Positions 43,701 through 53,452 are shown, counted from the first letter of the stretch. The stretch: 64,000 nt of DNA from Pseudoips prasinana (GCA_951640165.1 OX621241.1:16125001-16189000); one strand, 5' to 3'. Program-made: numbers and translations. The notes: generated from the sequence alone by a model not told the origin.

Positions 43701-45783
43701 GTCTACTTCTTTATCACTATGAGATGACCCTGAAAATAGATTATTATCTGTGAATAGTCATAGTAGTCTGTCTATAGATCACATGGGATGTTATGGTTAC
43801 TATGATTTTTTAGAGTTATTTTAATGGTTAATTAATACATTGGAAAGATTTGAGATAGAAAGAACTAGTTGAACAGAACTCTCGCTTTTCATAGGATAGC
43901 GTCTTCTCACTCTTTTTGTCTTAAAGCAATATTAACTACACAAGTTTAAATATAACATAGGAGAATATTACAGCAGGAGAGAATGTTTCATGATAAATAT
44001 CACCAAACAGTAAGTCATAAGAACTGAAACTGTAAATTCATGGTTTACCCAACTATATGACTGGTCTTATGTTTAAGTCTTCCTTGGAGATAAATTAAAA
44101 GGTATGCCACATTTTGCACATAATAATAATAAGAAGCTAATGGTCAAATTTGGCCATTGTGTCCAGTCTCAATGGAGACTATCCATCTGTTGAGTACAGA
44201 TTGCCCAAGTGTGTGCACAAACACTGGGTCACATTCTGTTCCATCACTCTCATGTTCCAATGGGACGACTGGCAATACAACCAGAGTTATACCACTCTAA
44301 GACTTCAGGCAGATAACTGACCAATTTTATTAACAGAAAAATCACTTCTTGGCTGAACCCAGGAATTGAACCCAGGACCTCATCATTGGCGGTTAAACAT
44401 GCTACCGCTAGACCAACAAGGCAGTTTACACATAGTAATAACAAAACCATGCCAAATACAAGTTTAAGCAACTATGTTACATATTTCTAGATACTCGTTA
44501 TAGCAATGCCTATGGACTCTCATTCTTATTGCTAATGACCTCAAACTTGGTAAGGTAGTGAACTGCAGTAACAAAAACAAGTTGTCTAAAAAACATGTAT
44601 GTGAATATTTTCAGGGATTTGGGATAACTTAAGAGTATATTTTATTTATTATTATATTTATGAGGTCATTGGTAATAAGATCATAAACAATTTAAATGTT
44701 ATTTCAAATTTTAATGTAATCAAGGACTTTTCTGCGTTTTCAAGGACAATTGACTCTTAAACCATTTGTAATAATAACAAATGAATAGTTCCCAATATTC
44801 TAAAAAATTAGGTACCATATTTTAGAAGATTTTAATTTAGGTTTGCTCTAAAAGGCTCATCAATACTCGTAAACAATTGTTATTTACAGAGTCCTCAGAA
44901 TCTAGATTTATAAAATAAATTTCAGATAGCCTAACATATCAACACTGTACATACATGCAAGTGTATGTATTATGGTCATAATCAATAAATAAATATAATT
45001 GCCATGGATTAGTAACCAAATAATCTGTTTATTAGCATGCATCTAAAGTTAAGACTAAACTTGAAATAAATTATAAAAACAGAGACAGCTCAATCAAAGT
45101 ACGATCTGATATTGCAGTGAGTATTCACAGATATTCAATGCACCATTTTGATGTTTTGAAAGATATATATCTAGTTTAAAAATTAATACGTATACATTTC
45201 TGGTAAATGTCGTAAATGAGTTCTGTCAATGTTTTGTTTTAAATATGGAGTTTGGATTTACGTGTACAGTTTTTTGTTTTTGTTATACAGTAAGTTAATA
45301 GTATAAACAAATGCACAGCAATAATAATAAACAGATACGTCAAATAATTAATGAGCAGTTCACTCACTTTTTGACAAGGAGCTCAGTAGGCCGATGTGGT
45401 TTATGTTAGCTCCACTTTTATAGTCATGCATTGTGGCATGCAACAGTCTTGGTTCTCAAGATGAAAAACGGCACTTTCACGGTTCCTATCCGGCATCATA
45501 CACGACTATGACGTCACAATCCTTGATTTGATGACAGTTTTTCCACACAGGTTCGCCGTGAGTATTCGTAACTCGAAGAGTTCGTAAGAAAAGGTTAGTT
45601 TTTGACGGACAGCCGGCGTGAAGTAAACACTGGGAGCACTGATCACAAATCACTAACATTTATAGCACTTTTATCACTAAATCACAATTTACCTGTGCTC
45701 ATATTGGAGTCCTGATTGTGTAGAGGTTGCCCCGTGTTGACAGTGGTTTGTGGTGCCATCTGAATTTGTGACCCAGCTGACAT
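28324..45783 (-). CDS. tlk: Tousled-like Ser/Thr kinase, 12 coding exons
   Basis: Nuclear serine/threonine kinase that, in the family, phosphorylates the histone chaperone Asf1 and links chromatin assembly to replication. Twelve exons joined at GT-AG borders give exactly 2187 nt (728 codons plus stop), a normal TLK length. The N-terminus (1-165) is low-complexity with a basic ERKRKRK at 75-81, a likely nuclear signal. Residues about 165-405 are charged and helix-rich, consistent with the TLK coiled coils used for dimerisation. The kinase domain runs from about 408 to 700: glycine loop GKGGFSEV at 416-423, ATP-site K438 (ACKV), catalytic D539 in the TLK-typical HYDLKPGN, D560 of DFG, and PPE at 592-594 in place of APE. 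It ends in an Ala/Gly-rich tail then SFSSNMFG and SSS. All kinase residues are present. The start is the ATG directly at the first exon's acceptor, so 5' UTR exons must lie further right. Confidence 0.95.
29390..29660. repeat. Interspersed repeat in tlk intron
   Basis: Contains the doubled phrase 'ccaatatggcggac' (29529-29562) and 'cttcccggactccgattagg', wording I recall from dispersed lepidopteran repeats. The boundaries are approximate. Confidence 0.35.
29840..30090 (-). CDS. tlk: tlk coding exon 11 (catalytic and DFG loops)
   Basis: 'attccag|CATAAG' to 'CTATTG|GTAAGA'. Residues 506-589 with [13 protein letters not shown] (D539) and [11 protein letters not shown] (D560), then GAGTYW. Confidence 0.96.
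30695..30955 (-). repeat. tRNA-derived SINE in tlk intron
   Basis: The minus-strand head has B box 'gggttcgaatcccgg'. The tail is an 'aat' microsatellite at 30692-30710. It shares its layout with 8438-8690 (third family). It sits in the intron between exons 10 and 11. Confidence 0.65.
31024..31171 (-). CDS. tlk: tlk coding exon 10
   Basis: 'gtttcag|ACACGC' to 'AAACAG|GTAATA'. Residues 456-505: [40 protein letters not shown]. Contains the alpha-C glutamate region and the hinge. Confidence 0.96.
32452..32530 (+). repeat. tRNA-derived SINE head
   Basis: 'accatggtgcagtggcggagcgg' and B box 'gggttcgattcccgcccg' are well formed, but the acceptor and anticodon stems do not fold as a real tRNA. Little SINE body follows. 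Confidence 0.5.
32626..32769 (-). CDS. tlk: tlk coding exon 9 (kinase glycine loop)
   Basis: 'ataacag|GTACCT' to 'ATCAA|GTGAGT'. Residues 408-456: [15 protein letters not shown] and [11 protein letters not shown] with K438. The 4.66-kb intron before it holds mariner copy 2. Confidence 0.96.
33027..33285 (-). mobile_element. 5'-truncated LINE 3' end in tlk intron
   Basis: A GC-rich 3' UTR-like segment reads on the minus strand to a poly-A tail (plus-strand T-run at 33027-33040). It is flanked by the perfect 16-bp direct repeat 'aggcaatagaggtacc' at 33011-33026 and 33286-33301. This is the outcome of target-primed reverse transcription. The clade is not identified. The 64-109 codon frames within it may include an ORF end. 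Confidence 0.85.
33881..35167 (+). mobile_element. Mariner (cecropia type), copy 2, in tlk intron
   Basis: Same ends as copy 1, with TA at 33879-33880 and 35168-35169. 1287 bp, one base shorter than copy 1. It lies in the intron between tlk exons 8 and 9, antisense to tlk. Only a handful of substitutions separate the copies. Confidence 0.92.
34071..35089 (+). pseudogene. Mariner transposase, frameshifted by 1 nt
   Basis: Matches the intact gene at 23145-24164 throughout. One G present in copy 1 ('gacctgaaaaatg') is missing in copy 2 ('gacctaaaaatg', near 34234), which shifts the frame after about residue 54. The downstream frame carrying D151, D243 and D278 is open but not joined to the start. 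One substitution changes Pro230 to Leu. No functional transposase is expected, but its ends could still be mobilised by copy 1. Confidence 0.95.
35373..35543 (+). repeat. tRNA-derived SINE with A-tail in tlk intron
   Basis: 'cttagccgcttcgtgtcgcg', B box 'gggttcgactcccgcgg', body 'acaactatttgtgtgacc', 'tgttctgagtctggatgtaa', 'tctattatatgtttgtaaag', 'taccccgcgacac', then an A-run. The head is shortened by a few tens of bases. Confidence 0.75.
36168..36280 (-). repeat. tRNA-derived SINE, 5' part, in tlk intron
   Basis: The minus strand reads 'ggacgtgtagcgcagcggttaaga', then B box 'gggttcgattcccac', then 'attatttgtgtaacgc'. Truncated after the start of the body. Confidence 0.7.
37258..37360 (-). 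repeat. LINE/SINE-tail repeat in tlk intron
   Basis: Contains 'ctgccaagcgtggcgatta' and 'ggggaggcttttgtacagc', the complement of phrases at 17290-17360, and ends 'ggctgacatgatgatgaag'. Confidence 0.5.
37430..37581 (-). CDS. tlk: tlk coding exon 8
   Basis: 'gtttcag|TTGAGA' to 'GATCG|GTAAAT'. Residues 358-408: [38 protein letters not shown], leading into the kinase domain. Confidence 0.95.
37918..38149 (-). CDS. tlk: tlk coding exon 7
   Basis: 'gtgtcag|GCGGCA' to 'CTCAAG|GTGAGC'. Residues 280-357: [23 protein letters not shown], a variable Ser/Pro linker, then [16 protein letters not shown]-rich compared with its introns. Confidence 0.93.
39487..39692 (-). CDS. tlk: tlk coding exon 6
   Basis: 'ttttag|GTAATA' to 'ACGAG|GTAAGT'. 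Residues 212-280 with [16 protein letters not shown] and [12 protein letters not shown], which I recall as conserved TLK sequence. Confidence 0.93.
40087..40227 (-). CDS. tlk: tlk coding exon 5
   Basis: 'tccttag|GTTCAA' to 'AGCAAG|GTATTA'. Residues 165-211, a glutamine- and glutamate-rich helical segment ([18 protein letters not shown]) consistent with coiled coil. Confidence 0.9.
41118..41207 (-). CDS. tlk: tlk coding exon 4 (90-nt possible cassette)
   Basis: 'tacgcag|TACCCA' to 'AAACAG|GTAAAC'. Residues 135-164, Ser/Pro-rich ([15 protein letters not shown]). Both borders are phase 0, so skipping would keep the frame. Confidence 0.85.
42726..42883 (-). CDS. tlk: tlk coding exon 3
   Basis: 'cctttcag|GTGAAG' to 'CCTATG|GTAACT'. 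Encodes a poly-Gly run, then the conserved [18 protein letters not shown] and AKSPSPQ. Residues 82-134. Confidence 0.9.
43577..43729 (-). CDS. tlk: tlk coding exon 2
   Basis: 'attttcag|GGTCATC' to 'GGAAAG|GTAACT'. Encodes [17 protein letters not shown] through the basic PERKRKRK. Residues 31-81. Starts in phase 1, so it accepts either first exon. Confidence 0.9.
44110..44420 (-). repeat. tRNA-derived SINE in tlk intron
   Basis: The minus-strand head has 'ttgttggtctagcggtagca' and B box 'gggttcaattcctggg'. A long body follows and a tail of 'aataataataag' complements at 44120-44131. The 73-codon frame across it is not a gene. It lies in the intron before exon 2. Confidence 0.6.
45368..45431 (-). 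CDS. tlk: Alternative tlk first coding exon
   Basis: An ATG at 45429-45431 opens 21 codons ([15 protein letters not shown]...) ending at 'TCAAAAA|GTGAGT', a strong donor. It leaves one base, the same phase as exon 1 at 45693-45783, so it joins exon 2 in frame (A|GG gives Arg) for a 719-residue protein. No acceptor is needed if transcription starts just upstream. A perfect CRE lies at 45509. Inferred alternative promoter. The hypothesis rests on phase, donor and position only. Confidence 0.6.
45509..45516. promoter_or_regulatory. CRE/ATF-type palindrome upstream of alternative tlk exon
   Basis: Perfect TGACGTCA about 80 bp upstream of the alternative ATG on the minus strand. It lies between the two first exons, where a promoter for the shorter isoform would sit. 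The function is inferred. Confidence 0.4.
45693..45783 (-). CDS. tlk: tlk coding exon 1 (start codon)
   Basis: Begins at 'tttacag|ATG', so the start codon is the first three bases of the exon. Encodes [11 protein letters not shown]... up to NMSTG. Donor 'CACAG|GTAAAT'. Residues 1-30 plus one base. An upstream non-coding exon is required. Confidence 0.8.
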
Positions 45784-46009
45784 CTGTAAAGAAAGATGGC
45801 GTCTTTACATATGACTCGCCCAGTTTCATTGGAAATAACTCTTGCTCTCACTATTTTGTGACTAAAAGGCACTTATACTCACAAATTATTTACAAGATGT
45901 TAACTCCATAACAGTTGTTTTACTATTTCTCACTTCATCATAATAACCTAACTAGTTTGACAAGTTGTAAACGAAATGCCAGTCGCGACAATCGGATACG
46001 CATCCGCGG

Positions 46010-46640
46010 GGAATGGTAGAGGGGGGTGGAGAGTAGAGATCGTCACGAAGTTTGCTTCGAATGTAATAATAATAACGACGGGCGAGGCGCCATTTTACAA
46101 GGATACAAGGCCAAAAGCATTGTTATTATATCCAGTGAAAAAATATCTGCCTGCAATTCTGCTATCAAGTTGCCACGACGTGTATAAACATAAAATACAA
46201 AAAAAAAATAATTTACTTTGCTACCTGGTACGAAAGTGTGTAAGTAAGTATATCGGTGTGCGTTCACTCGCATTCGCACTGAGCCTAGCTACAGGTCAAC
46301 AGCCCACGATTGCGCTGAGTGGTGTTTTTGTTGACTAAATTGAATTTTTGCACAAAATGAGTCTGAATCAAACGCACATGAATGTAGTGACGAATAAGCG
46401 AGGATATGGAAGGTAAGCTAAGTTATTCACTTTTAAATTGTAACTAAGCGGTTACGTACGAAACCAACTTGACCGATTATTCCCGCAATGAGGTGGCGGT
46501 GGCGGGTGGCGCGGCGGGCGGCATGCCACCGACCGAACGAGTAGGTACGTGATATCGGCGCTCGTGCCCCACAACAAACTGCTTACTGGACGTGTTACGT
46601 AGGCGTCTGTGCCGCGATGTACCAACATATAAACACAGAT
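46010..46640. promoter_or_regulatory. CpG-richer region upstream of tlk, possible promoter
   Basis: Patches at 46010-46100 and 46480-46620 are CpG-rich against AT-rich flanks and lie 0.2-0.9 kb upstream of tlk coding exon 1, which needs an upstream 5' UTR exon. No clear TATA or donor was placed. The 120-codon plus-strand frame (45976-46338) is probably compositional. Confidence 0.3.
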
Positions 46641-47449
46641 AGGTCTACTGGTAGGTAGGTACGTATTCACTTCAAGGTATATCTATAGCAAGCTTAGCTA
46701 CTTATCTGTGTAGGTATTTTATTATTCAACCAAGCTCATGCGCGATAAACTTAAGTGACTACATATGGCAATGTTTCCAATAGAGGATCTCTATTGTTGA
46801 GATCCGTTTATAAGTATTGCCCAAGTATTATTAATGCAATAACGGCAACATATGCGCATTTATTCTTAGATATGACGAACTTTACTAAGATATAGTAGGT
46901 AATGATCTCTATCTACTAATATTATAGAGGCAGGTTTAGTCTAAGAAGTAATGATAATAAATAGCACAGTAACTTCTCGGACAGAAGACCTTGTTTGTCC
47001 GGTGAAGCACTGAAAGCCTCCTAAGCTAACTATAAACGTCATATAAAAAGCACATACCTTTTCTAGGACCTATGGAAAAATTGTTAGGGTACGTACCAAC
47101 CTAAAGAGGAATGATGAGATATTAAGTATTTATTACATGTAGTTAATACAGTAAAATCATTTAAAATGGAACCACAATTCTCTCATATTAAGGAAATTTT
47201 TACTTCTCGGTTAAAATACCGAAATTTGGTGTATTTTTAGTATTTATACTATTTGTAATCCATACCTAATTACAGCACTGAAAAACTCAAATTAACGTCT
47301 TTATCCAAAACCACCGCAACTGACGAGATCATAAACAAAGCACAACCGATACTACATCGGCTGGTAACACTGTTTTCTTCACAGAGTTAATTAAAGAAGA
47401 TGATTTAAAAATCTAGTTTTCGGGATTTGAATCTAGTTTTCGGGATTAG

Positions 47450-47800
47450 AATCTAGTGAGACATATTATTATGTAAATACAAATTCACAAATTTTCTTAC
47501 AACTGTCATCAATAATACTAAAGGTTTACGTAAAACATGCTAGGTTTAGTAGGCATATTTTATGAAAATGGGCTAAAAAAAGTCTGACTATCCTATGAAA
47601 ACTTATATTAGGATATTGTGTAAGATTTTATTACCATTGAAGCAATACAATCATTTTTATAATATGTTCAGTTCATAAGTTAGGGAAGCACGAAAAGAGG
47701 AGTTTTAAGAAATATATCCCCGTCGAGTATAAAATAAGAGGAGAGCTATTCATTGAAATATTCTGAATTTAATTAAGTGCATAAAGAAATGTAATTAAAA
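47450..47800 (+). repeat. Segment A, first copy (segmental duplication)
   Basis: About 350 bp beginning 'aatctagtgagacatattat' and ending near 'gcataaagaaatgtaatt', repeated with small indels at 48073-48412. Non-coding. It is preceded by a doubled 'atctagttttcgggatt'. Confidence 0.85.
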
Positions 47801-47806
47801 CATTAG

Positions 47807-48067
47807 TCAACAATATACTCGCACAACAGTTTCACACGATCCATAAACAAAATACATCAGCTCAAAAAAGCTATTTCCGACAGGGAACACCTGCCGATCT
47901 AACATGGCGACCAAATCTCATGTCTCTATTCAACGTTCGACCAATCTCCATCGAAGTACTCTTTATTCTGTGATCGAAGTCCTACTAGTCACGTGTGTTT
48001 TTCTGTGATTTCGTTGATCGAACCAAGTAGAAAGTCATGAGTCTTTGTAGCCATGCTAGCTACGATG
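47807..48067 (+). repeat. Segment B, first copy (segmental duplication)
   Basis: Begins 'tcaacaatatactcgcac', ends 'catgctagctacgatg', and includes 'gggaacacctgccgatctaa'. Recurs at 50719-50937, where two internal blocks of about 20 bp are absent. Confidence 0.85.
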
Positions 48068-48072
48068 GATTA

Positions 48073-48412
48073 CAATCTAGTGAGACATATTATTATGTAA
48101 ATACAAATTTTCTAACAACTGTCATCAATATTACTAAAGTTTTACGTAAAAACATGCTAGGTAAATACATATTTTATGAAAATGGGCTAAAAAAGTCTGA
48201 ATATCGTATGAAAACTTATATTAGGATATTGTGTAAGATTTTATTACCATTGAAGCAATAAAAACATTTTTAAAATATGTTCAGTTGATAAGTTAGGGAA
48301 GCACGAAAAGAGGAGTTTTAAGAAATATATCCCCGTCGAGTATAAAATAATTGGAGAGCTATTCATTGAAATATTCTGAATTTAATTAAGTGCATAAAGA
48401 AATGTAATTGAA
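48073..48412 (+). repeat. Segment A, second copy
   Basis: Direct repeat of 47450-47800. It follows segment B by a few bases. The 74-codon frame here arises from the same repeat and is not a gene. Confidence 0.85.
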
Positions 48413-50718
48413 CATATAGTAATCATAAACAACCACAAATTTAGTTTACTACCACCAGTACGAAATTTTCATAAAATATGAAAAACTATTATTCATATCT
48501 AAAGGTAAGTAAAATTTTTATTTAAGTAGACGATCTTTAGTATCTAATAAAACTACGTAATTATTGATTATGAATAGGGGTACCAAGCATTTGTAATTTG
48601 CCGGACATTTCTGAATATTTTAACATTCAAATTTTTTATACATTACCACGATACGATAAAATGAGTAAAACATGTAGCCAGATATTTTTACTCAATATCA
48701 CGTAATAGTGGTAAGTGTTAATAGGAGAAGAAGAATGCCATCTTTCTTTGCGACCGCGGATATCGTGGTTTTAGTATGGAATACTGGTGAACTGGAGAGT
48801 GTAAGGTAAGCTCTCAACCAAATCTTTCACTCCAGATGGATTAGAGCTGATAGAAAAGCAACCCTAACAGTAAAAATTACCTACTTCCAAGAATCTACTT
48901 TTTACTTATATCTATAGCCGCATACCCCAAATGACTGATATAATTGAAATAAAAATGAAGATTAACATAAAACAGGTATTTGAAGATCGTTTAAGTATTG
49001 TAAAAGAAATATGGCTACCTATATTACAGGTAGTACAATATGGCCAGTAGCAATGAGAACACAATCAGGGTGTCAACATCACAGCAGTTCAGTGAGACAC
49101 ATCAAGTGTATAAGCATTATCGCGGTAACGTTGCCGCTCTGTAGGTATGTACTCCCTTCGGGCCTCTCGCCCCTCCTCTCCCGTACGCAGCGACCACCTC
49201 CTGTATTAAGCTAGCAACAAAATCACTTGTGATTTGCAAACGTGAAGTATTTCAATCGATTCAAAACGATAAGAAAATAAGGGACGACCACTATATGATA
49301 ACTATAACACCACAGATCGGTTTGCTTCTAATTAACAACACTAAATAACGTGTAGATAAGACTCAATTGTTAATTTAATCAAATACCTACATAGTTACAT
49401 CATCATTCCAAGCAAAATACAGATATCTAAAAGACCTTGTGCATATTTAGAGAGTAGATACACGTGCCACCTAAATACTGAATACTGTTAACTTTTGGTA
49501 AATTGTACGTTTGATTCTGTGCTTGCAATATGCTTATTGTCGTATCTATTTTTAGCGTCCCTACATAACAGTTGTAGACGAATGGAAAGTTAGTGATTGG
49601 CCAGATTGGTAATATAAGCATACGCTAATAGATGTATTATAGCTATGCACACAGGCGACGTCGTCGATAGTCTAGTCTCTGAGTAGTATGAACTGCGCTA
49701 TAGAACATGAATATTCAACAAAGACTGGCAAAAACTGAGATATAGCATCGACCACGCGTTGAATTGCTGTCTGTAGACAGATAACGGAAGCAAAGCCACG
49801 TCATTGCAACATTTGCAACTTAGATACGTAATTCTGTGCCGTCCTAAACTGATAACAACAGATAAAAAGAGTTTCTATGCTTATATTTAATAAAAAAAAT
49901 ATAATTATCAAGAGGTAAATATACCACAAAGAACAAAAATCATCATCGAATTTAGTAATAAACAACAAAGCAATCAATAAAACACAAATAGCAATCGCAA
50001 AATGAAAATGATTTGAAAATTTTCCAGTATAAATTATTCAATTAAGAATGACGATAATGGGACCTAAAAAATAAAGTAGCAGTATTTTCTTAGTTGTGAT
50101 GAATATAGTGATATATATACCGGCGGCGCAGCGAAGGCGTGTATCAAATGAAAGACAATCAATACTCAGTCACATCTCTGTCCCGCATTTATAGTAGAAG
50201 CGCAGTTCTGTGGACCCCAAAATCCCCTCTTCCGGTGCGGGCGTTCAGCCGCGTGCTGTTTAACCCAATTTTCTAGTACCCGGGGTGTGCAGGGCGCGAG
50301 GTGAGGTGAGGGAGGGTGCGGCGCAACTTTGGCCGCAAGTGCAATACAGACGAGCTGCCAACGAGATTTGAACCAGAACCTGCAATATTGATTATTTCTA
50401 GTGTCTACACCTCTGGCAACTCCCACATTGAATTCATTTAAGTAAGTATCTAACAAAGGATCTTTCGACTTGCAATATTTTTATCTTAACCGGACTTAGT
50501 TATAAATAAGAAAGGACTGCACTAATGGTACCCAAATATAGCACCCATGGCATGTATTTATTAATTTATAAATGTCATGTGTTTGTGAATTATATGGGAA
50601 GTTGGACCTTATGACGTCTTTCCTTTTCATACCATTGCCAATCCCGAAAGCGATCGTGGCGATAAAGGGGGGAAATAGGAACGTATTTAAATTAGACTAG
50701 TATTATATAGTACAATTC
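48413..50718. other. Intergenic, nothing recognised
   Basis: AT-rich between segment A second copy and segment B second copy. The 96-codon minus frame at 50166-50456 lies in a GC-richer patch without recognisable domains. Confidence 0.45.
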
Positions 50719-50937
50719 TCAACAATATACTCGCACAACAGTTTCACACAAGCTCAAAAATGCTATTTCCGACAGGGAACACCTGCCGATCTAACATGGC
50801 GATCAAATCTCATGTCTCCATTCAACGTTCGACCAATCCCCATCAAAGTCCTACTAGTCACGTCTGTTTTTCTGTGATTTCGTTGATCGAACCAAGTAGA
50901 AAGTCATGAATCTTTGTAGCCATGCTAGCTACGATGC
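50719..50937 (+). repeat. Segment B, second copy
   Basis: Matches 47807-48067 in order and orientation but is 219 bp rather than 261 bp, lacking the stretches around 'gatccataaacaaaatacat' and 'gtactctttattctgtg'. Confidence 0.85.
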
Positions 50938-51544
50938 CATAAACAACAACATAATCCACTCTTCCGATATAAGAATCTCCAAAATCTATTTTCGAAGAAT
51001 ATTTAGACTATATTATAAGTTTGTTGTACTACTATCTACAAATAAACACACCACCCAATTGATGTAAGCGGCTAATAACTAATTAAAGTACTATATTCCC
51101 TTATGAGTCCTGAGATGTACATGTCATCAATTAAGAGTTTCGCCCCACACGGTGAACTAAAATAAGACATTTAAAAACAAATCGTGCTAATTTTATTGAT
51201 AATAATGTGTGGTTACACTAAATGACCACTGCTTATTAGTGCTTATCCCGTATGTGTTATTGGGGCAGTTGGGTTATAATAATTATTATATTGTAATACA
51301 TGGTGACCTTCATAATCGTAACCTCATCTCTACGGTGGTCAATTACGATATACTTAAATTCCTTAAGGGAACACTTGCGCATGAAGATAACTATAAATAT
51401 TGCTCATATACTAAAAAATATTAATAATTTATTTATCTTATCCGTACGTCCTTGATCATATAATATGAAAAATCATCGTTTCTTGGTCGCTACTAGTGAC
51501 AGTGACACCACCCTTCTACGGTGTGATGAAAGCGCAAATCCTTA
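50938..51544. other. Intergenic, nothing recognised
   Basis: No gene or repeat identified. The 71-codon plus frame at 51209-51424 has no recognised similarity. Confidence 0.45.
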
Positions 51545-51768
51545 GGGTCAGCGCAGACAGAGAGGAGCGTAGCGGAGCGGATTTTATAAAGGCACTAGAA
51601 AATCAACTTTAAAATTATCTAAATAATGGGCATATATGCTTGAACCTGACAATAAATGCTCGCGCTGTCTCGGGCATATATATTCAAGCATATATGGACT
51701 CTATTGACATAATTTTAAAGTTGATGAATAAAATCCTCTCCGCTGTGCTCCTCTGTCTGCGCTGACCC
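51545..51768. mobile_element. MITE with long inverted termini, copy 2
   Basis: Same ends as copy 1 ('gggtcagcgcagacagagag' ... 'ctctgtctgcgctgaccc') with TTA on both sides (51542-51544 and 51769-51771). An inner pair 'gggcatatatgcttgaa' / 'ttcaagcatatatgg' extends the foldback. No ORF. Confidence 0.8.
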
Positions 51769-51833
51769 TTATGGCTACATCATTCCCATCGGCTGCATAA
51801 CCTAATCCACAAGAGGGTATAAAATTGTAGACT

Positions 51834-52775
51834 AAGTTTCTCTATTTCGTTTGAGCGGTGAAATCATAAACGCAAATCTTGTATTTTACGCGGCTCATTG
51901 TTCGTAAGCAGTAGAGACATGACTCTACACTACAGTAGAGACATGACTCTACACTACAGTACGGCCATGCTTGGGTGACCTGTTCGGTTCTGAAGTTGGT
52001 CACCAATCTATAAAATGATAGATTGACTTAAGCTTCTCTATTGTGTTTGACCAATGAAATTATAAACGTAAATCTGGTATATCACGCGAGCTCATTGTTC
52101 GTAAGCAGTAGAGACTTGACTCTACACTACAGTACCGCCATGCTTGGGTGGCTTGGGACTCTACCGGCTAAGTCGTCGAACATCGATTTCTTAAATGGCG
52201 TTCAAATAAAGGTTAAAAATGACTTAATCAATCGTTAAATCGGGTTTCAACGTTGACAATCGATTCCGAACCATTTATGACGTCACATGTGCTCATGGAA
52301 ACCGATTTAACGATTGATTAAGTCATTTTAACCATTATTTATTTGAACGCCATTTAAGAAATCGATGTTCGGCGACTTAGCCGGTAGAGCCCCTGTTCGG
52401 TTCTGAAGTTGGTCACTAATCAATAAAATGGTAGAGTGACTTAAGCTTCTCTATTGTGTTTGACTAATGAAATCTCAAACGTAAATCTTGTATATCACGC
52501 GAGCTCATTGTTCGTAAGCAGTAGAGACTTGACTCTACACTACAGAGCTCGCCATGCTTGGGTGACCTGTTCGGTACGGAAGTTGGTCAACAATCTATAA
52601 AATGGTAGAGTAGACTTAAGTTTCTCTATTGTGTTTGACCAATGAAATCATAAACGCAAATCTTATATATCACGCGAGCTCATTGTTCGTAAGCAGTAGA
52701 GACTTGACTCTACACTACAGTGTGCTCGCCATGCTTGGGTGACCTGTTCGGTTCTGAAGTTGGTCACCAATCTAA
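51834..52775 (+). repeat. 175-bp tandem array, about five units, with insertion
   Basis: The unit contains 'ctcattgttcgtaagcagta', 'gacttgactctacactacag' and 'ctgttcggttctgaagttgg'. The first of these recurs at 51895, 52091, 52504 and 52679: spacing 196 (including a 24-bp internal duplication in unit 1), 413 (including a 238-bp insertion) and 175. The first and last units are partial. Not similar to rRNA or histone genes. Confidence 0.9.
52155..52392. mobile_element. Foldback MITE with inverted termini of about 90 bp
   Basis: Left arm starts 'gggactctaccggctaagtc'. The right arm, reverse-complemented, starts 'gggctctaccggctaagtcg', and both run on through 'atcgatttcttaaatggcg' to 'caatcgttaaatcgg'. 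The central loop is only about 55 bp and contains 'tgacgtca'. It is inserted in one unit of the 175-bp array. The family is not assigned. Confidence 0.85.
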
Positions 52776-53084
52776 TTTATCCCATCTAGTGTGACCAGTT
52801 TGATTTTACAGGCGGTTAATTCCAACCTAGCCTAGTTTAGGTTACAAAACCTGATGTTGAAATCTCTTAATGTAATAAAAAGCTGACAGTCCAGAACTGA
52901 CCTGTGAGTAATTATTGATCATATTATTATGTTATCCTTATTTCCCCACCAGCAAAGAAATTCCTAGAAAATAAGCTTAGTTTATTTCCCGGGATAATTA
53001 TCATCAATAAAAAACAAATTGTTAAACTTATGTGTTATCCGGGCTTGCAAAGTAATAACCTGAGATCGTTATTTTAGTATATCC

Positions 53085-53440
53085 TTATCAATATGTAAAA
53101 TGCGAAAGTAACTTTGTCTATCTGTCTGTCGCGCTTTGATGCCAAAACTACTGAACCAATTTAAATGAAATTTGATACACAGTTAATAATCTAAGAGAGG
53201 ACATAGGCTACTTTAATGCGAAAAAGGGTTGCAAGGGGTTGAAAAGTAGCATGGAAGCATCGTCATTTTTAGAGCTATAAGGCTGAACTTATTCATTAGG
53301 CTGTTGATATGATATAAACCAATATGACATTTAATGTTTGTAAATATTTTACCCTCAAGGGTGTAAAATAAGAATAGGGGATGTTAGTTTGTATGGAAAT
53401 ATGTAAGGTTTATGTGAATGTTTTATATGTTTGCAACAAA
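53085..53440 (+). repeat. Interspersed repeat, lepidopteran type
   Basis: 'gcgaaagtaactttgtctat', 'ctgtctgtcgcgctttgatg' and 'aaatgaaatttgatacacag' match the wording of a very common lepidopteran dispersed repeat. The right limit is uncertain. It precedes the Helitron below. Confidence 0.5.
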
Positions 53441-53452
53441 ATATTACAGTTA

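Noticed and set aside
45976..46338. 120-codon plus-strand frame
   Set aside because: Starts in a CpG-rich patch upstream of tlk, with no domain or splice context and an unremarkable composition.
51834..52775. CRISPR-like array
   Set aside because: Units are about 175 bp and repeated along their whole length, with no unique spacers between short repeats, and the genome is an insect's.
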